Shown: piece after piece, positions 46,986-54,125 of the stretch
Numbering within the stretch: position 1 is the first letter of the stretch
Layout of the letters: each line of letters starts with the position of its first letter
Made by a program: the position numbers and the translations under genes
Notes under the pieces: model-generated
What the model was told of the DNA's origin: nothing
Seen by the model: the letters and a program-made list of their open reading frames with translations, nothing else
The model's database searches: none
DNA from: Pseudomonadota bacterium
GTDB taxonomy: Bacteria > Pseudomonadota > Gammaproteobacteria > Burkholderiales > Rhodocyclaceae
NCBI GenBank assembly: GCA_029776255.1
Contig: JAKOTN010000060.1
Location: forward strand, 1 to 54,125
Direction of reading: 5' to 3'
DNA: 54,125 bases

Positions 46986-47698
46986 TGAGCGAGAGCCATT
47001 TTCTGTTGAACAATCAATTCACCGATGCCGGCGGTTGCGAGGTCGAGCAAGCGGGTCATCTGCTCACGCGTAAACGGCTCGCCTTCGGCCGTTCCCTGCA
47101 CTTCGACGATTCCCCCGCGACCGGTCATTACCACATTCATGTCGGTATCGCAGTTCGAATCCTCGGCATAATCGAGGTCGAGCACTGGCGTACCCTCGTA
47201 AATGCCGACCGACACCGCCGCCACGTGGTCGAGCAACGGGTTTGCAACGAGCGTGCCCTGATTCACCAGTTGCTCGCAGGCATCGTTGAGCGCCAGCCAG
47301 GCGCCGGTGATCGACGCGCAACGCGTACCACCGTCGGCCTGCAGAACGTCGCAATCGAGAGTGATCTGCCGCTCGCCAAGTGCCTTGAGGTCGATCACCG
47401 CACGCAAGGCGCGCCCGATCAGACGCTGGATTTCCAGGGTTCGACCCGTTTGCTTGCCTTTTGCCGCTTCACGGCTGGTGCGAGTGTGCGTGGAACGCGG
47501 CAGCATGCCGTATTCCGCAGTCACCCAACCGCGTCCTTGGCCGCGCAAAAACGGCGGCACCGACGATTCGACGCTGGCGGTGCACAATACGCGGGTGCCC
47601 CCCATTTCGATAAGCACCGACCCTTCGGCGTGCGCCGTGAAACGGCGTGAAATACGGATGGCGCGTAACTGGGAGGGCTGACGTTGACTGGGGCGCAT
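46982..47698 (-). CDS. rph: Ribonuclease PH
   Basis: A 238-residue phosphorolytic exoribonuclease trimming tRNA 3' ends. [80 protein letters not shown] and [15 protein letters not shown] are all family motifs, and the length is full, unlike the frameshifted rph of E. coli K-12. The start at 47698 gives [16 protein letters not shown]; the open frame to 47734 is not conserved. It is seven bases from the phosphatase gene. Confidence 0.96.
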   Translation of the reverse strand: MRPSQRQPSQLRAIRISRRFTAHAEGSVLIEMGGTRVLCTASVESSVPPFLRGQGRGWVTAEYGMLPRSTHTRTSREAAKGKQTGRTLEIQRLIGRALRAVIDLKALGERQITLDCDVLQADGGTRCASITGAWLALNDACEQLVNQGTLVANPLLDHVAAVSVGIYEGTPVLDLDYAEDSNCDTDMNVVMTGRGGIVEVQGTAEGEPFTREQMTRLLDLATAGIGELIVQQKMALAQ

Positions 47699-47705
47699 GG
47701 GTTTC

Positions 47706-48620
47706 CTATTTGGCGTATTTCTGGATGGTGGCACGAATTTCCTCTATTGCGCGTTCGATTTCACTTTCGGTGAGTTCGGTCTTATGGCTTGGATTCCGGC
47801 CGAATTCGTCCATGCGGGTGGTCACCGTGTCGCGTTGCATGGTTTTGGTCGAGATCAGGCTGCCGTCGCCACCTTCCGCGTAGCTGTCTTCCCAACGCAC
47901 GCCGATGATCGACAAATTGTCGGCATGCGTTCCTCCGTTATTTTCCGCCTCATCGAGGATGTGCGGAATCGCCTGCATCACGGCGCTATTTTTCAACGAA
48001 GTCGCCAGCGCTTCATCTGAAACGCCGCTCCACACACCGTCGGTACACAATAACAGCACGTCACCGGCTTCCAGCGTCATCTTGCGGGAATAGGCGATCT
48101 CCGGAGCCTGTTGGCCACCCAAGCAGCCGTAAATCTTGTTCCGATCGGCATGGCAACTCATCTGTTTTTCGCTGATGACGCCTTGGTCCACCAATAACTG
48201 AACTCGCGAATGATCCTTCGAGCGCATCAACATTTTTCCTCGGCGCAGGAAGTAGAGCCTGGAATCGCCGGAGTGCGCACCGTAGGCGACATTGCCCTGG
48301 ACAATGCACGCCACACAGGTCGTGCGCGGAGAATCGGTCAACTCGTGTTTGCCGGCAAAATCGAGAATCGCCTTGTGCGCGTTGAGCAAGCCCTTTTGCA
48401 GGAAAAAGAAAGGGTCGCGAATCCGTGGCTTGGCCTCGCGTTTGAATGTTTCACTGAGGGTTTGCACGGCGATTTGAGCGGCCACTTCACCATAGTAATG
48501 ACCGCCCATGCCATCGGCAACGACCATCAACAGCGCCTCTCGGGAATAACAATACGCGAGTCGATCTTCGTTATTGTTGCGTCTACCGATACGACTTTCC
48601 TGATAGATAGTGAACTTCAT
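47706..48620 (-). CDS. PP2C-family serine/threonine phosphatase
   Basis: A 304-residue metal-dependent phosphatase. [32 protein letters not shown] (metal-binding aspartate and glycines), [37 protein letters not shown] and [14 protein letters not shown] contain the expected PP2C motifs. A C-terminal ~50-residue extension lies beyond the catalytic core. Its ATG overlaps the kinase stop (ATGA), so it probably reverses that kinase. Confidence 0.92.
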   Translation of the reverse strand: MKFTIYQESRIGRRNNNEDRLAYCYSREALLMVVADGMGGHYYGEVAAQIAVQTLSETFKREAKPRIRDPFFFLQKGLLNAHKAILDFAGKHELTDSPRTTCVACIVQGNVAYGAHSGDSRLYFLRRGKMLMRSKDHSRVQLLVDQGVISEKQMSCHADRNKIYGCLGGQQAPEIAYSRKMTLEAGDVLLLCTDGVWSGVSDEALATSLKNSAVMQAIPHILDEAENNGGTHADNLSIIGVRWEDSYAEGGDGSLISTKTMQRDTVTTRMDEFGRNPSHKTELTESEIERAIEEIRATIQKYAK

Positions 48621-49591
48621 GGATTTTTGGATTTCTTGAATTTGCCGACAACCTGATTAAACCAGGTTGTTTTCGGTTGAGAAGTATTTGGGGGAGCCAC
48701 GACCATTTCGGTAAGCGCTTTCTGCAGCGCAAAAACACTCTGCGGCCGATAGCGGTGGTTCAAACAAAGGCACCAATCGATCGTTTCGAGCAACTGATCG
48801 GAATATTTCCCTTCCCAACGGACCATCGCCGGCTCCAGGCGATCGTTTTCGAGGCGAGCGTCCGCGGACAACGGCGTGGATCCAGAAATGCAGGCATACA
48901 TCGATGCGCCGACACTATAGATATCGCTCCAGGGACCCAGCAAACTACGTTGATGGTAATGCTCCGGCGACGCGAAACCCGGCGTATACATCGGCTTGAG
49001 CATCGGCGTATCGGATGCCAGTGTCTGACGCGCGGCGCCAAAGTCGATCAACACCGGCACGTGATTGTTACGCATGTAAATGTTGGATGGCTTCAGATCG
49101 AGATGCAACAAACGATGCGAATGGACCTCGCGCAGCCCGTTCAACATTTTAGTGAACACATTGCGAATGAAATTCTCGGTCACGGTGGTGCTGTTCTTCT
49201 GAATCAGTTCCTGCAACGTGCGTCCACGTTCGTATTCCATGACCATATATACCGTATCGTTGGCACGAAAGAAATTCAGCACTCTTATCACATTGGGGTG
49301 TGAAAGACTGGCCAAGGAACGGCCTTCTTCAAAAAAACACTTCATGCCATAACGAAAAGCCGGCAAATGGTCTTCGGCAATGACTGGCGCCGTCTTCCCT
49401 TCCGTGCGCAAGGCCAATGTGTTTGGCAAATATTCCTTGATGGCGACAGTTTTACCCTCGGGATCGGTGGCAACATAGACGATCGAAAAGCCGCCCATGG
49501 ACAACTGGCGCTCAATGCGATATTCATCAATTTGAAAGCCTGCGGGTAAGGGATGATTGACTTGTTGCGCCATCGGTCTCGAGGCTATCAT
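48617..49591 (-). CDS. Hanks-type serine/threonine protein kinase
   Basis: A soluble protein kinase of 324 residues (or 318 from the second ATG at 49573). Glycine loop LSMGGFSIVYVA, lysine motif VAIKEYL, hinge VMEYERGRTL, catalytic loop LLHLDLKPSNIYM, DFG motif VLIDFGAARQTL and PGFASPEHYHQ are intact. The catalytic loop reads HLD instead of HRD, making this a non-RD kinase. There is no transmembrane segment or PASTA repeat, so it is cytosolic. It heads the operon with the phosphatase, rph, rdgB and hemW, divergent from yicC. Confidence 0.92.
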   Translation of the reverse strand: MIASRPMAQQVNHPLPAGFQIDEYRIERQLSMGGFSIVYVATDPEGKTVAIKEYLPNTLALRTEGKTAPVIAEDHLPAFRYGMKCFFEEGRSLASLSHPNVIRVLNFFRANDTVYMVMEYERGRTLQELIQKNSTTVTENFIRNVFTKMLNGLREVHSHRLLHLDLKPSNIYMRNNHVPVLIDFGAARQTLASDTPMLKPMYTPGFASPEHYHQRSLLGPWSDIYSVGASMYACISGSTPLSADARLENDRLEPAMVRWEGKYSDQLLETIDWCLCLNHRYRPQSVFALQKALTEMVVAPPNTSQPKTTWFNQVVGKFKKSKNP

Positions 49592-49676
49592 TCGGGTATT
49601 AAAACATTGTCCGGTTATTGGGGGGGCGCTGTAAAGACAACCTCCCGCCTCTCGCCGCCAACATTTCGGGATTTCA

Positions 49677-50543
49677 ATGATTTACAGCATGACCGGCTAT
49701 GCCGCGAAAACACGCAACGTCACCGGCGGCGCGCTCCACGTCGAATTGCGAAGCGTCAACTCACGTTACCTCGATTGCCACTTCCGCGTTTGCGACGAAC
49801 TTCGCGTTGTCGAATCGGCCTTGCGTGAACTGATCGCCGAGCGCATTGGCCGTGGCAAGATCGAATGCCGGGTTAGTTTCGTCGCCGATGTGTGCAACGT
49901 CCAACCACGCAGTCTAAACGCGGAATTGCTCGCTCGTCTCAAGAACTTCGACGCTGAAATCCGGAAAGCGATGCCGGATGTGGCACCGCTGACGGTCAAC
50001 GACGTGCTGCGCTGGCCCGGCATGTTCGGCGATGAAAGCGCCGATGTCGAAATGCTTGTGCCGATCTGTCTCGATCTCGCACGTGAAGCGCTCGACGACT
50101 TTAACGCCAGCCGGATGCGCGAGGGCAACAAACTCGCCGCCGTGATCGCCGAACGGGCAGAACGGATGCGCGCCCTGACCAAGGAAACCGAGCCTCGGAT
50201 ACCTGCGGCGCAGGCGGCGTTCAATGAACGGCTGCGTCAACGCCTGCTTGACGCGGCACAATCCGTCGATGACGAAAGAATTCGCCAGGAGGTCGCCGTT
50301 TTTGCCGCGAGAATCGATGTCGCCGAAGAACTGGCGCGTTTGTTGACTCATCTTGACGAGGTTGATCGCATTCTGACCACGGGTGGCGCGAGCGGCAAAC
50401 GACTGGATTTTCTGATGCAGGAACTTAACCGCGAAGCCAACACGCTGGGTTCAAAATCCCTTGTTTCGGAGATTTCACAAATCGCGATCGAGTTCAAGTT
50501 GCTGATTGAACAAATGCGCGAACAGATCCAGAATTTAGAGTAA
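49677..50543 (+). CDS. yicC: YicC family protein (endoribonuclease-like)
   Basis: A 288-residue YicC protein: MIYSMTGYAAKTRN, LRSVNSRYLDCHFR, ESALRELIAERIGRGKIECR and the C-terminal EVDRILTTGGASGKRLDFLM, QELNREANTLGSKS and EISQIAIEFKLLIEQMREQI are highly conserved. Homologues act as RNA-binding/endoribonuclease proteins that help degrade the small RNA RyhB. In many proteobacteria gmk lies next; here the integrase follows, suggesting insertion at this junction. Confidence 0.93.
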   Translation: MIYSMTGYAAKTRNVTGGALHVELRSVNSRYLDCHFRVCDELRVVESALRELIAERIGRGKIECRVSFVADVCNVQPRSLNAELLARLKNFDAEIRKAMPDVAPLTVNDVLRWPGMFGDESADVEMLVPICLDLAREALDDFNASRMREGNKLAAVIAERAERMRALTKETEPRIPAAQAAFNERLRQRLLDAAQSVDDERIRQEVAVFAARIDVAEELARLLTHLDEVDRILTTGGASGKRLDFLMQELNREANTLGSKSLVSEISQIAIEFKLLIEQMREQIQNLE

Positions 50544-50582
50544 AGAATCAGGTCGTCGCACGACGGCGCAGAAATCCAACAA

Positions 50583-50608
50583 AACCCCTCTATCCACGGG
50601 GCTTTTTT
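50583..50608 (+). terminator. Possible weak terminator after yicC
   Basis: CCCC (50585-50588), nine bases, GGGG (50598-50601), then CTTTTTT. The stem is only four GC pairs, but the T-run and position 40 bases after the yicC stop suit a terminator. Confidence 0.4.
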
Positions 50609-50651
50609 CATTTCATGCCGTTGCATAACGAATCAGGAAAGCGCGGAATTC

Positions 50652-50707
50652 GTGTGCACCCAAACGTGCACCCAATCTAAAATTAGGCTGGAAATTTGGG
50701 TGCACAC
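50652..50707. repeat. Repeat cluster upstream of the integrase: two direct and one inverted GTGCACCCAA
   Basis: GTGCACCCAA occurs at 50654-50663 and 50666-50675 and, inverted, at 50696-50705. The outer arms extend to 13-base perfect inverted repeats (50652-50664 and 50695-50707) 30 bases apart. The cluster ends 15 bases before the integrase ATG, the place of integrase operator or arm-type binding sites in integrative elements. Which of these it is cannot be told from sequence alone. Confidence 0.7.
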
Positions 50708-50722
50708 CAGGGGGCGGCGACC

Positions 50723-52003
50723 ATGGGCAAATTGTCAGACGTGCAAATCCGGGGATGGATCAAGGCGGGCGAGCGTTTCGAGCAACGCGGCGACGGCGGA
50801 GGGCTGTATCTGCGCTATCGGAAAGAGGACGCGACTCCCCGCTGGCTGTTTCGCTACCGGCTGGCCGGGCAGGCGCGCATTCTCAGCATGGGCAGCTATG
50901 GCACGTTGAGCCTAGCCGATGCCCGCAAGACGGCAGAGGAAATGCGCGCCCGCGTTGCGCTGGGTTTTGATCCGGCGGGCGAGAAGAAGGACCGCAAGCG
51001 CGAGGCCATCGCTAAAATTGAGGCGGAAAAGAACGCTTGGACTGTTGCGAAGTTGGCCGACGAGTATTTCGAGCGAGTCATCTTGGGTCGATGGAAACAC
51101 CCCAACATCGTGCGGTCTAGGATCGAGAACGATATCAAGCCGGTCCTCGGTAAGAAGAAAGCGGAAGATGTACGGCCCCGTGACATTGACGAGATGCTTC
51201 AGATCATCATTAAGCGGGGGGCTCCGACCATAGCAAACGATGTTCTCCGGTGGTGCAAACGGATGTTTGACTTCGGGATCAAGCGACATGTCCTTGAGCA
51301 CAATCCCGCTGCGGCGTTTGACCCATCAGATGCTGGCGGCAAGGAGGTAGCGCGTGACCGTTGGCTGGGCCGTGAGGAGATCGCTGCTCTTTTCCAAGCC
51401 ATGAGAGAAAAAGCCGGAGGCGCTTTCTCCATTGAGAACCACTATGCGGTGCGTCTTCTCTTGCTGCTTGCGGTACGAAAAGAAGAGTTGATTGCTGCGC
51501 CGTGGCGCGAATTTGACCTGGAGAAAGGGGTTTGGCATTTGCCGGAGGAGCGAACAAAAACTAGTGTGGGAATTGATATTCCCTTACCTCCGCTGGCATT
51601 GGAAACCTTGCATGAATTGAAGCGGTTGGCCGGTGGCAGTGCTTATGTATTCCCCGCGCGCAAAATGCAAAATCGGATGATTCCGCACATCGACCTGAAC
51701 ACACTTAACGCCGCTCTTTCCAAGCACATCAAACCGAAACTAAAGGATGTGCCGAACTTTACTATCCACGACTTTCGTCGGACTGCACGGACCCATCTTG
51801 CTGCATTGGGTGTTGATCCGTTTGTCGCCGAACGTTGTCTTAATCATAAGCTGAAGGGGGTAGAAGGCATCTATAACCGACATGACTATTTTGATGAGCG
51901 GAAGAAGGCCTTAGAAATGTGGGCGCGACTCCTGTCGGCTTTAGAGGATGGTCGCGCTGATGACAATGTGTTGCCTTTGAAAAAAGGGATTGCTGCCGCC
52001 TGA
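50723..52003 (+). CDS. int: Phage-type tyrosine integrase
   Basis: A 426-residue tyrosine recombinase of the P4/DUF4102 group. The N-terminal arm-binding domain is RGDGGGLYLRYRK, LFRYRLAGQARILSMGSYG and LSLADARKTAEEMRARVALG; the core-binding helices follow (~105-190). The catalytic residues are Arg in LLLAVRKEELIAAPWREFD, the HxxR box TIHDFRRTARTHLAALG, His in CLNHKL and Tyr in YNRHDY. ATG 50723 has AGGGGG 9 bases upstream. Preceded by the repeat cluster; no tRNA target lies beside it, and the insertion point seems to be just after yicC. Confidence 0.93.
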   Translation: MGKLSDVQIRGWIKAGERFEQRGDGGGLYLRYRKEDATPRWLFRYRLAGQARILSMGSYGTLSLADARKTAEEMRARVALGFDPAGEKKDRKREAIAKIEAEKNAWTVAKLADEYFERVILGRWKHPNIVRSRIENDIKPVLGKKKAEDVRPRDIDEMLQIIIKRGAPTIANDVLRWCKRMFDFGIKRHVLEHNPAAAFDPSDAGGKEVARDRWLGREEIAALFQAMREKAGGAFSIENHYAVRLLLLLAVRKEELIAAPWREFDLEKGVWHLPEERTKTSVGIDIPLPPLALETLHELKRLAGGSAYVFPARKMQNRMIPHIDLNTLNAALSKHIKPKLKDVPNFTIHDFRRTARTHLAALGVDPFVAERCLNHKLKGVEGIYNRHDYFDERKKALEMWARLLSALEDGRADDNVLPLKKGIAAA

Positions 52004-52057
52004 AACGGGGAAGCTTTTGGCGGCAGGTTTTGAGAAAGGGATGTTGTGGTCCCGGGC

Positions 52058-52669
52058 TTAATCGTGGTGTCGGCTGCTTCTCAACCCTTTGACTGCTACC
52101 CCAACCACCTGAGCCACCCATTCAGCCAACTCCCCATGACTCATGGCTGGCGTCATCATCATGTCCTCCTCGAAATCGAGGCTGGCCGTGAAGTGCGGAT
52201 CATTGGCCGCTTCCCATCCTTGTTCAGCCAGGGCCTCCTTAAGCCGGTTGAACAGCGGCAACGACAACGTGGTGTCGTGCCGGATCATCGTTTCCAGTTC
52301 CAGCCCCTCTGTCCAAATGGACTCACGTATCGTGGCTGTGGTGGTGCCCGGTACAGTTTCCCCGAATAGGGAGCGATCCGGCAGGATGGTTCGGCCCGCT
52401 GACTCATACCGCCGCTTGTGCCGGTCATCGAGGATCAACTGCCAGTTGAAATCGCTCATCAGCACTTCCCCGCGCAGCTTCTCCTCCAGCTTGACCTTCA
52501 GCAGGTTCCAAGCAATGAGGCGAAGCTCGGGGCAATCCTTGGTCGCCATCGCCATTTTTTCGTAGTACCAGATCGTCGCATCTAACGTACTCAACGACTC
52601 CCCGACCAGCGGTGCGATTCGGCCAAACGTATCGACCAGTACCTTTTCTGAAAGGCGTTTACCGACCAC
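52058..52669 (-). CDS. Hypothetical protein in the integrated region
   Basis: I do not recognise this 203-residue protein. It starts at GTG 52669 (MVGKRLSEKVLVDTFGRIAP), has helical character with many acidic residues near the C-terminus (LDFEEDMMMTPAMSHGELAE) and no signal peptide. The segment YEKMAMATKDCPELRLIAWN suggests a helical bundle. Its start overlaps the end of the Mu-type HTH fragment by 11 bases, so they may belong to one operon or one broken unit. It converges on the integrase. Confidence 0.55.
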   Translation of the reverse strand: MVGKRLSEKVLVDTFGRIAPLVGESLSTLDATIWYYEKMAMATKDCPELRLIAWNLLKVKLEEKLRGEVLMSDFNWQLILDDRHKRRYESAGRTILPDRSLFGETVPGTTTATIRESIWTEGLELETMIRHDTTLSLPLFNRLKEALAEQGWEAANDPHFTASLDFEEDMMMTPAMSHGELAEWVAQVVGVAVKGLRSSRHHD

Positions 52670-52967
52670 GCGCTTGGCGAAGTGGATGACCCAGACGTCC
52701 GATTTCAGTGCTTCCGCGCGGCATCGGTTCCGTATGTGGCGCCGTCACACCAGCAGCAGGGGCGGCAAGGGTTTCTTGCCGGCGGATTTGCTTCAGGACC
52801 GCTTCCGACGGCGTATAAAGACGCTTCAGACCGCCGCGACCCCGTGATTTTTCTTCGGCATACGGCCAGGATTCACGCTGCACTAAATTTTTCCAGCCTT
52901 GCGGTGTCGCCGGCAATCCAGAGAGTTGCAACGTGGCCAGTTCGGCGCAGGAGTAGTGGGTTTTCAC
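52659..52967 (-). pseudogene. Mu-transposase-type HTH domain, truncated
   Basis: A 102-residue ORF beginning (GTG start, 52967) MKTHYSCAELATLQLSGLPA and WKNLVQRESWPYAEEKSRGR. This is the winged HTH Mu-type DNA-binding domain found at the N-terminus of MuA transposases and Mu C repressors. The next residues (YTPSEAVLKQIRRQETLAAP) also match, but after ~75 residues a Pro/Gly/Arg-rich tail appears and it stops. MuA is over 600 residues and its DDE domain is missing, so this is a truncated transposase or a stand-alone regulator. Confidence 0.6.
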
Positions 52968-53155
52968 AGCTGGCTCCTTGCCAACAGCACCGCTTCAAGC
53001 GCTTTTTTACGCGCCGACAGCCGGCGTTCTTCGTGGTGCAGCCGCGCCCACTCCAGGAGCGAGAGATCATCGCGGCGGACCATCTGCCAGCCGCCGAGCT
53101 TCTCCGCGAAGAGGCGCAGCAACACCGGTTCCGATAGCGCCGCGTCGAAAGCCAT
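52964..53155 (-). CDS. Short ORF coupled to the Mu-type HTH fragment, possibly truncated
   Basis: From ATG 53155 it encodes 63 residues starting MAFDAALSEPVLLRLFAEKL, then GGWQMVRRDDLSLLEWARLH and a basic tail. The frame stays open upstream (EINLKRAM), so the true start may be lost at a junction near 53180. It overlaps the HTH gene start by four bases (GTGA). Family not recognised; a small Mu-like phage protein is possible but unproven. Confidence 0.4.
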   Translation of the reverse strand: MAFDAALSEPVLLRLFAEKLGGWQMVRRDDLSLLEWARLHHEERRLSARKKALEAVLLARSQL

Positions 53156-53217
53156 CGCCCGTTTGAGATTGATTTCGCGCCGTCGAGCCGAGCATCGAGC
53201 AACGTGTCATCAAAGAA

Positions 53218-53484
53218 GTGTCGTCGGTCATCGCGCGGCTCAAAAGCACGGAGGCGGCGGACGAGGCGGCGCGCACCCGCCGCGCGCAAAACGCCTTGCG
53301 GCAGCTGACCGGCCTGACCGCCCACGCGGCGACAAGCCTGCAAGCGCGAACGGACATCGCCGAAGGCTGGGTTGTTTGGTTCAAGCGTGCGCAGCCGCTG
53401 GCGCGCTCGAAGTCGTGGAGTCCTTACGCCAACGCCTACAACCTGCGCGAAATACCTGTTTCCGAGGCGGTTCGTGCCGCCTAA
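53218..53484 (+). CDS. Unrecognised ORF fragment beside the IS110 remnant
   Basis: An 88-residue open frame from GTG 53218 with coiled-coil-like composition (VIARLKSTEAADEAARTRRA) and a second part rich in aromatic and basic residues (GWVVWFKRAQPLARSKSWSP). Homologous-looking sequence extends a few codons upstream (EPSIEQRVIKE) to a stop. No family is recognised. It lies between the phage-like genes on the left and the transposase on the right and is probably a remnant. Confidence 0.3.
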   Translation: MSSVIARLKSTEAADEAARTRRAQNALRQLTGLTAHAATSLQARTDIAEGWVVWFKRAQPLARSKSWSPYANAYNLREIPVSEAVRAA

Positions 53485-53498
53485 CGCTGTACAAACGC

Positions 53499-54083
53499 GT
53501 GATCGGTCTCGGCATCCATCAGGCGCGGATCACGGCCTGCGCAGGGATCGAGGAACCCGACGGCAGCATGCGCATCGAGCAACGTCAATTCGGCGCATTC
53601 AAGCGGGATCGCCGTGATCTGGCAATCCGGGTGGCCTCGCCGCGTCCCGATGCGGCCGTGATGGAAAGCACCGGCATCGACTGGAAGAGCCCGTATGCGG
53701 CGCTGGAAACGGTGGGCATTCGGGCGAAGGTGGTGAATGCCCGGCACGTCAAGAGTGTGCCTGGGCGCAAGACGGATGTCGGCGACGCCCACTGGCTGGC
53801 GACGCTGGCACGCGCGGGACGGCCGCGCGGCTCGTTTGTGCCGCCCGCCAAACCGAGCGAATTGCGGCGGATCGCCCGCCAACGGCAGCAACGGGTCGGC
53901 CAACGGGCCTCCGGGACGAACCGGCGGCATAAGGTCTTGACCGACAGCGGCATTCGCCTTGGCGTGGTCGTCAGCGATCTCCACGGCAAGTCTGCCCGCG
54001 CCATGGTCAAGGCGAGGATTGCCGGGCCACTGCCCCACGATCAAGCGGCGCGAACATTACCGGGATTCCGCCACCGACCATGA
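53499..54083 (+). mobile_element. IS110-type transposase N-terminal part, catalytically broken
   Basis: From GTG 53499 the frame encodes the DEDD transposase domain of IS110-family elements: a first strand VIGLGIHQARITACAG, then RQFGAFKRDRRDLAIRVASP, VMESTGIDWKSPYAALETVG, VVNARHVKSVPGRKTDVGDA and HKVLTDSGIRLGVVVSDLHG. The first catalytic Asp, normally in IG(I/V)DVxK/H, is replaced here by Gly (GLGIH). The second and third acidic residues (MESTG, KTDVGDA) remain. After SARAMVKARIAGPLPHDQAA the sequence departs from the family and stops at 54083, before the C-terminal serine domain. The element is inactive and continues or ends near the window edge. Confidence 0.85.
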
Positions 54084-54125
54084 AGCGCTCTCCGTTCAAC
54101 GCAACGCCCCTCGCTGGATCAAGGC

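Noticed and set aside
52659-52967. Intact Mu-like prophage
   Set aside because: Only the N-terminal HTH of a MuA-type protein is visible; no DDE domain, MuB, head or tail genes.

Overview
The window is high-GC chromosomal DNA from a proteobacterium. Gene content points to a betaproteobacterium, probably a Rhodocyclales-type one: a rpsU-yqeY-dnaG-rpoD macromolecular-synthesis operon, a kinase/PP2C/rph/rdgB/hemW operon divergent from yicC, two polyhydroxyalkanoate phasins, heme d1 genes (nirJ, nirN) and ubiC. The taxonomic assignment is an inference from gene order and families; no rRNA is present.

Left edge (1-6400) is a decay zone. It holds the 5' end of an IS5-type transposase, a truncated TauE/SafE permease fused to a scrap of an RBBP9/YdeN-type hydrolase, an unidentified broken ORF, a sulfonate/nitrate-type binding protein with two nonsense codons, and an amino-acid binding protein with an internal deletion. 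Embedded in it is an apparently intact pair: a periplasmic sulfate-binding protein followed by a SulP transporter. Next come small genes, including an Asr-like acid-shock protein with an RstA-like box upstream, and rep helicase.

9400-15450 carries a tripartite efflux system (membrane-fusion adaptor, MacB-type ATPase and two FtsX-type permeases). A degenerate second copy of the adaptor's 5' end lies about 1.8 kb upstream, and between the two copies sits an uncharacterised gene overlapping a short PIN-like ORF. 15500-19230 has thiC divergent from two phasin genes. 19260-29580 runs on the minus strand: a CinA-like protein, an EI24 membrane protein, hrpA, rpoD, dnaG, yqeY and rpsU, followed by tRNA-Lys and rmlA-rmlC.

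31880-45100 is mostly plus-strand housekeeping: a histidine phosphatase, metY, zapE and queD (both minus), a FecR-SPOR protein, nirJ-nirN behind a perfect FNR/DNR-type box, a DUF192 protein, ubiC, tRNA-Ala and tRNA-Glu, thiS-thiG-trmB, a TonB-like protein and an ankyrin protein. 45158-49591 is the hemW operon, with yicC opposite.

The right end (50650-54125) looks foreign or eroded: a tyrosine integrase with repeat elements upstream, a truncated Mu-type HTH gene, unknown ORFs and an IS110-type transposase that has lost a catalytic aspartate. I found no complete, clearly new defence or biosynthetic system. The best leads are the anaerobic-type promoter on an isolated nirJN pair, the duplicated adaptor/PIN locus, the Asr/RstA arrangement and the sulfate-binding/SulP pair.
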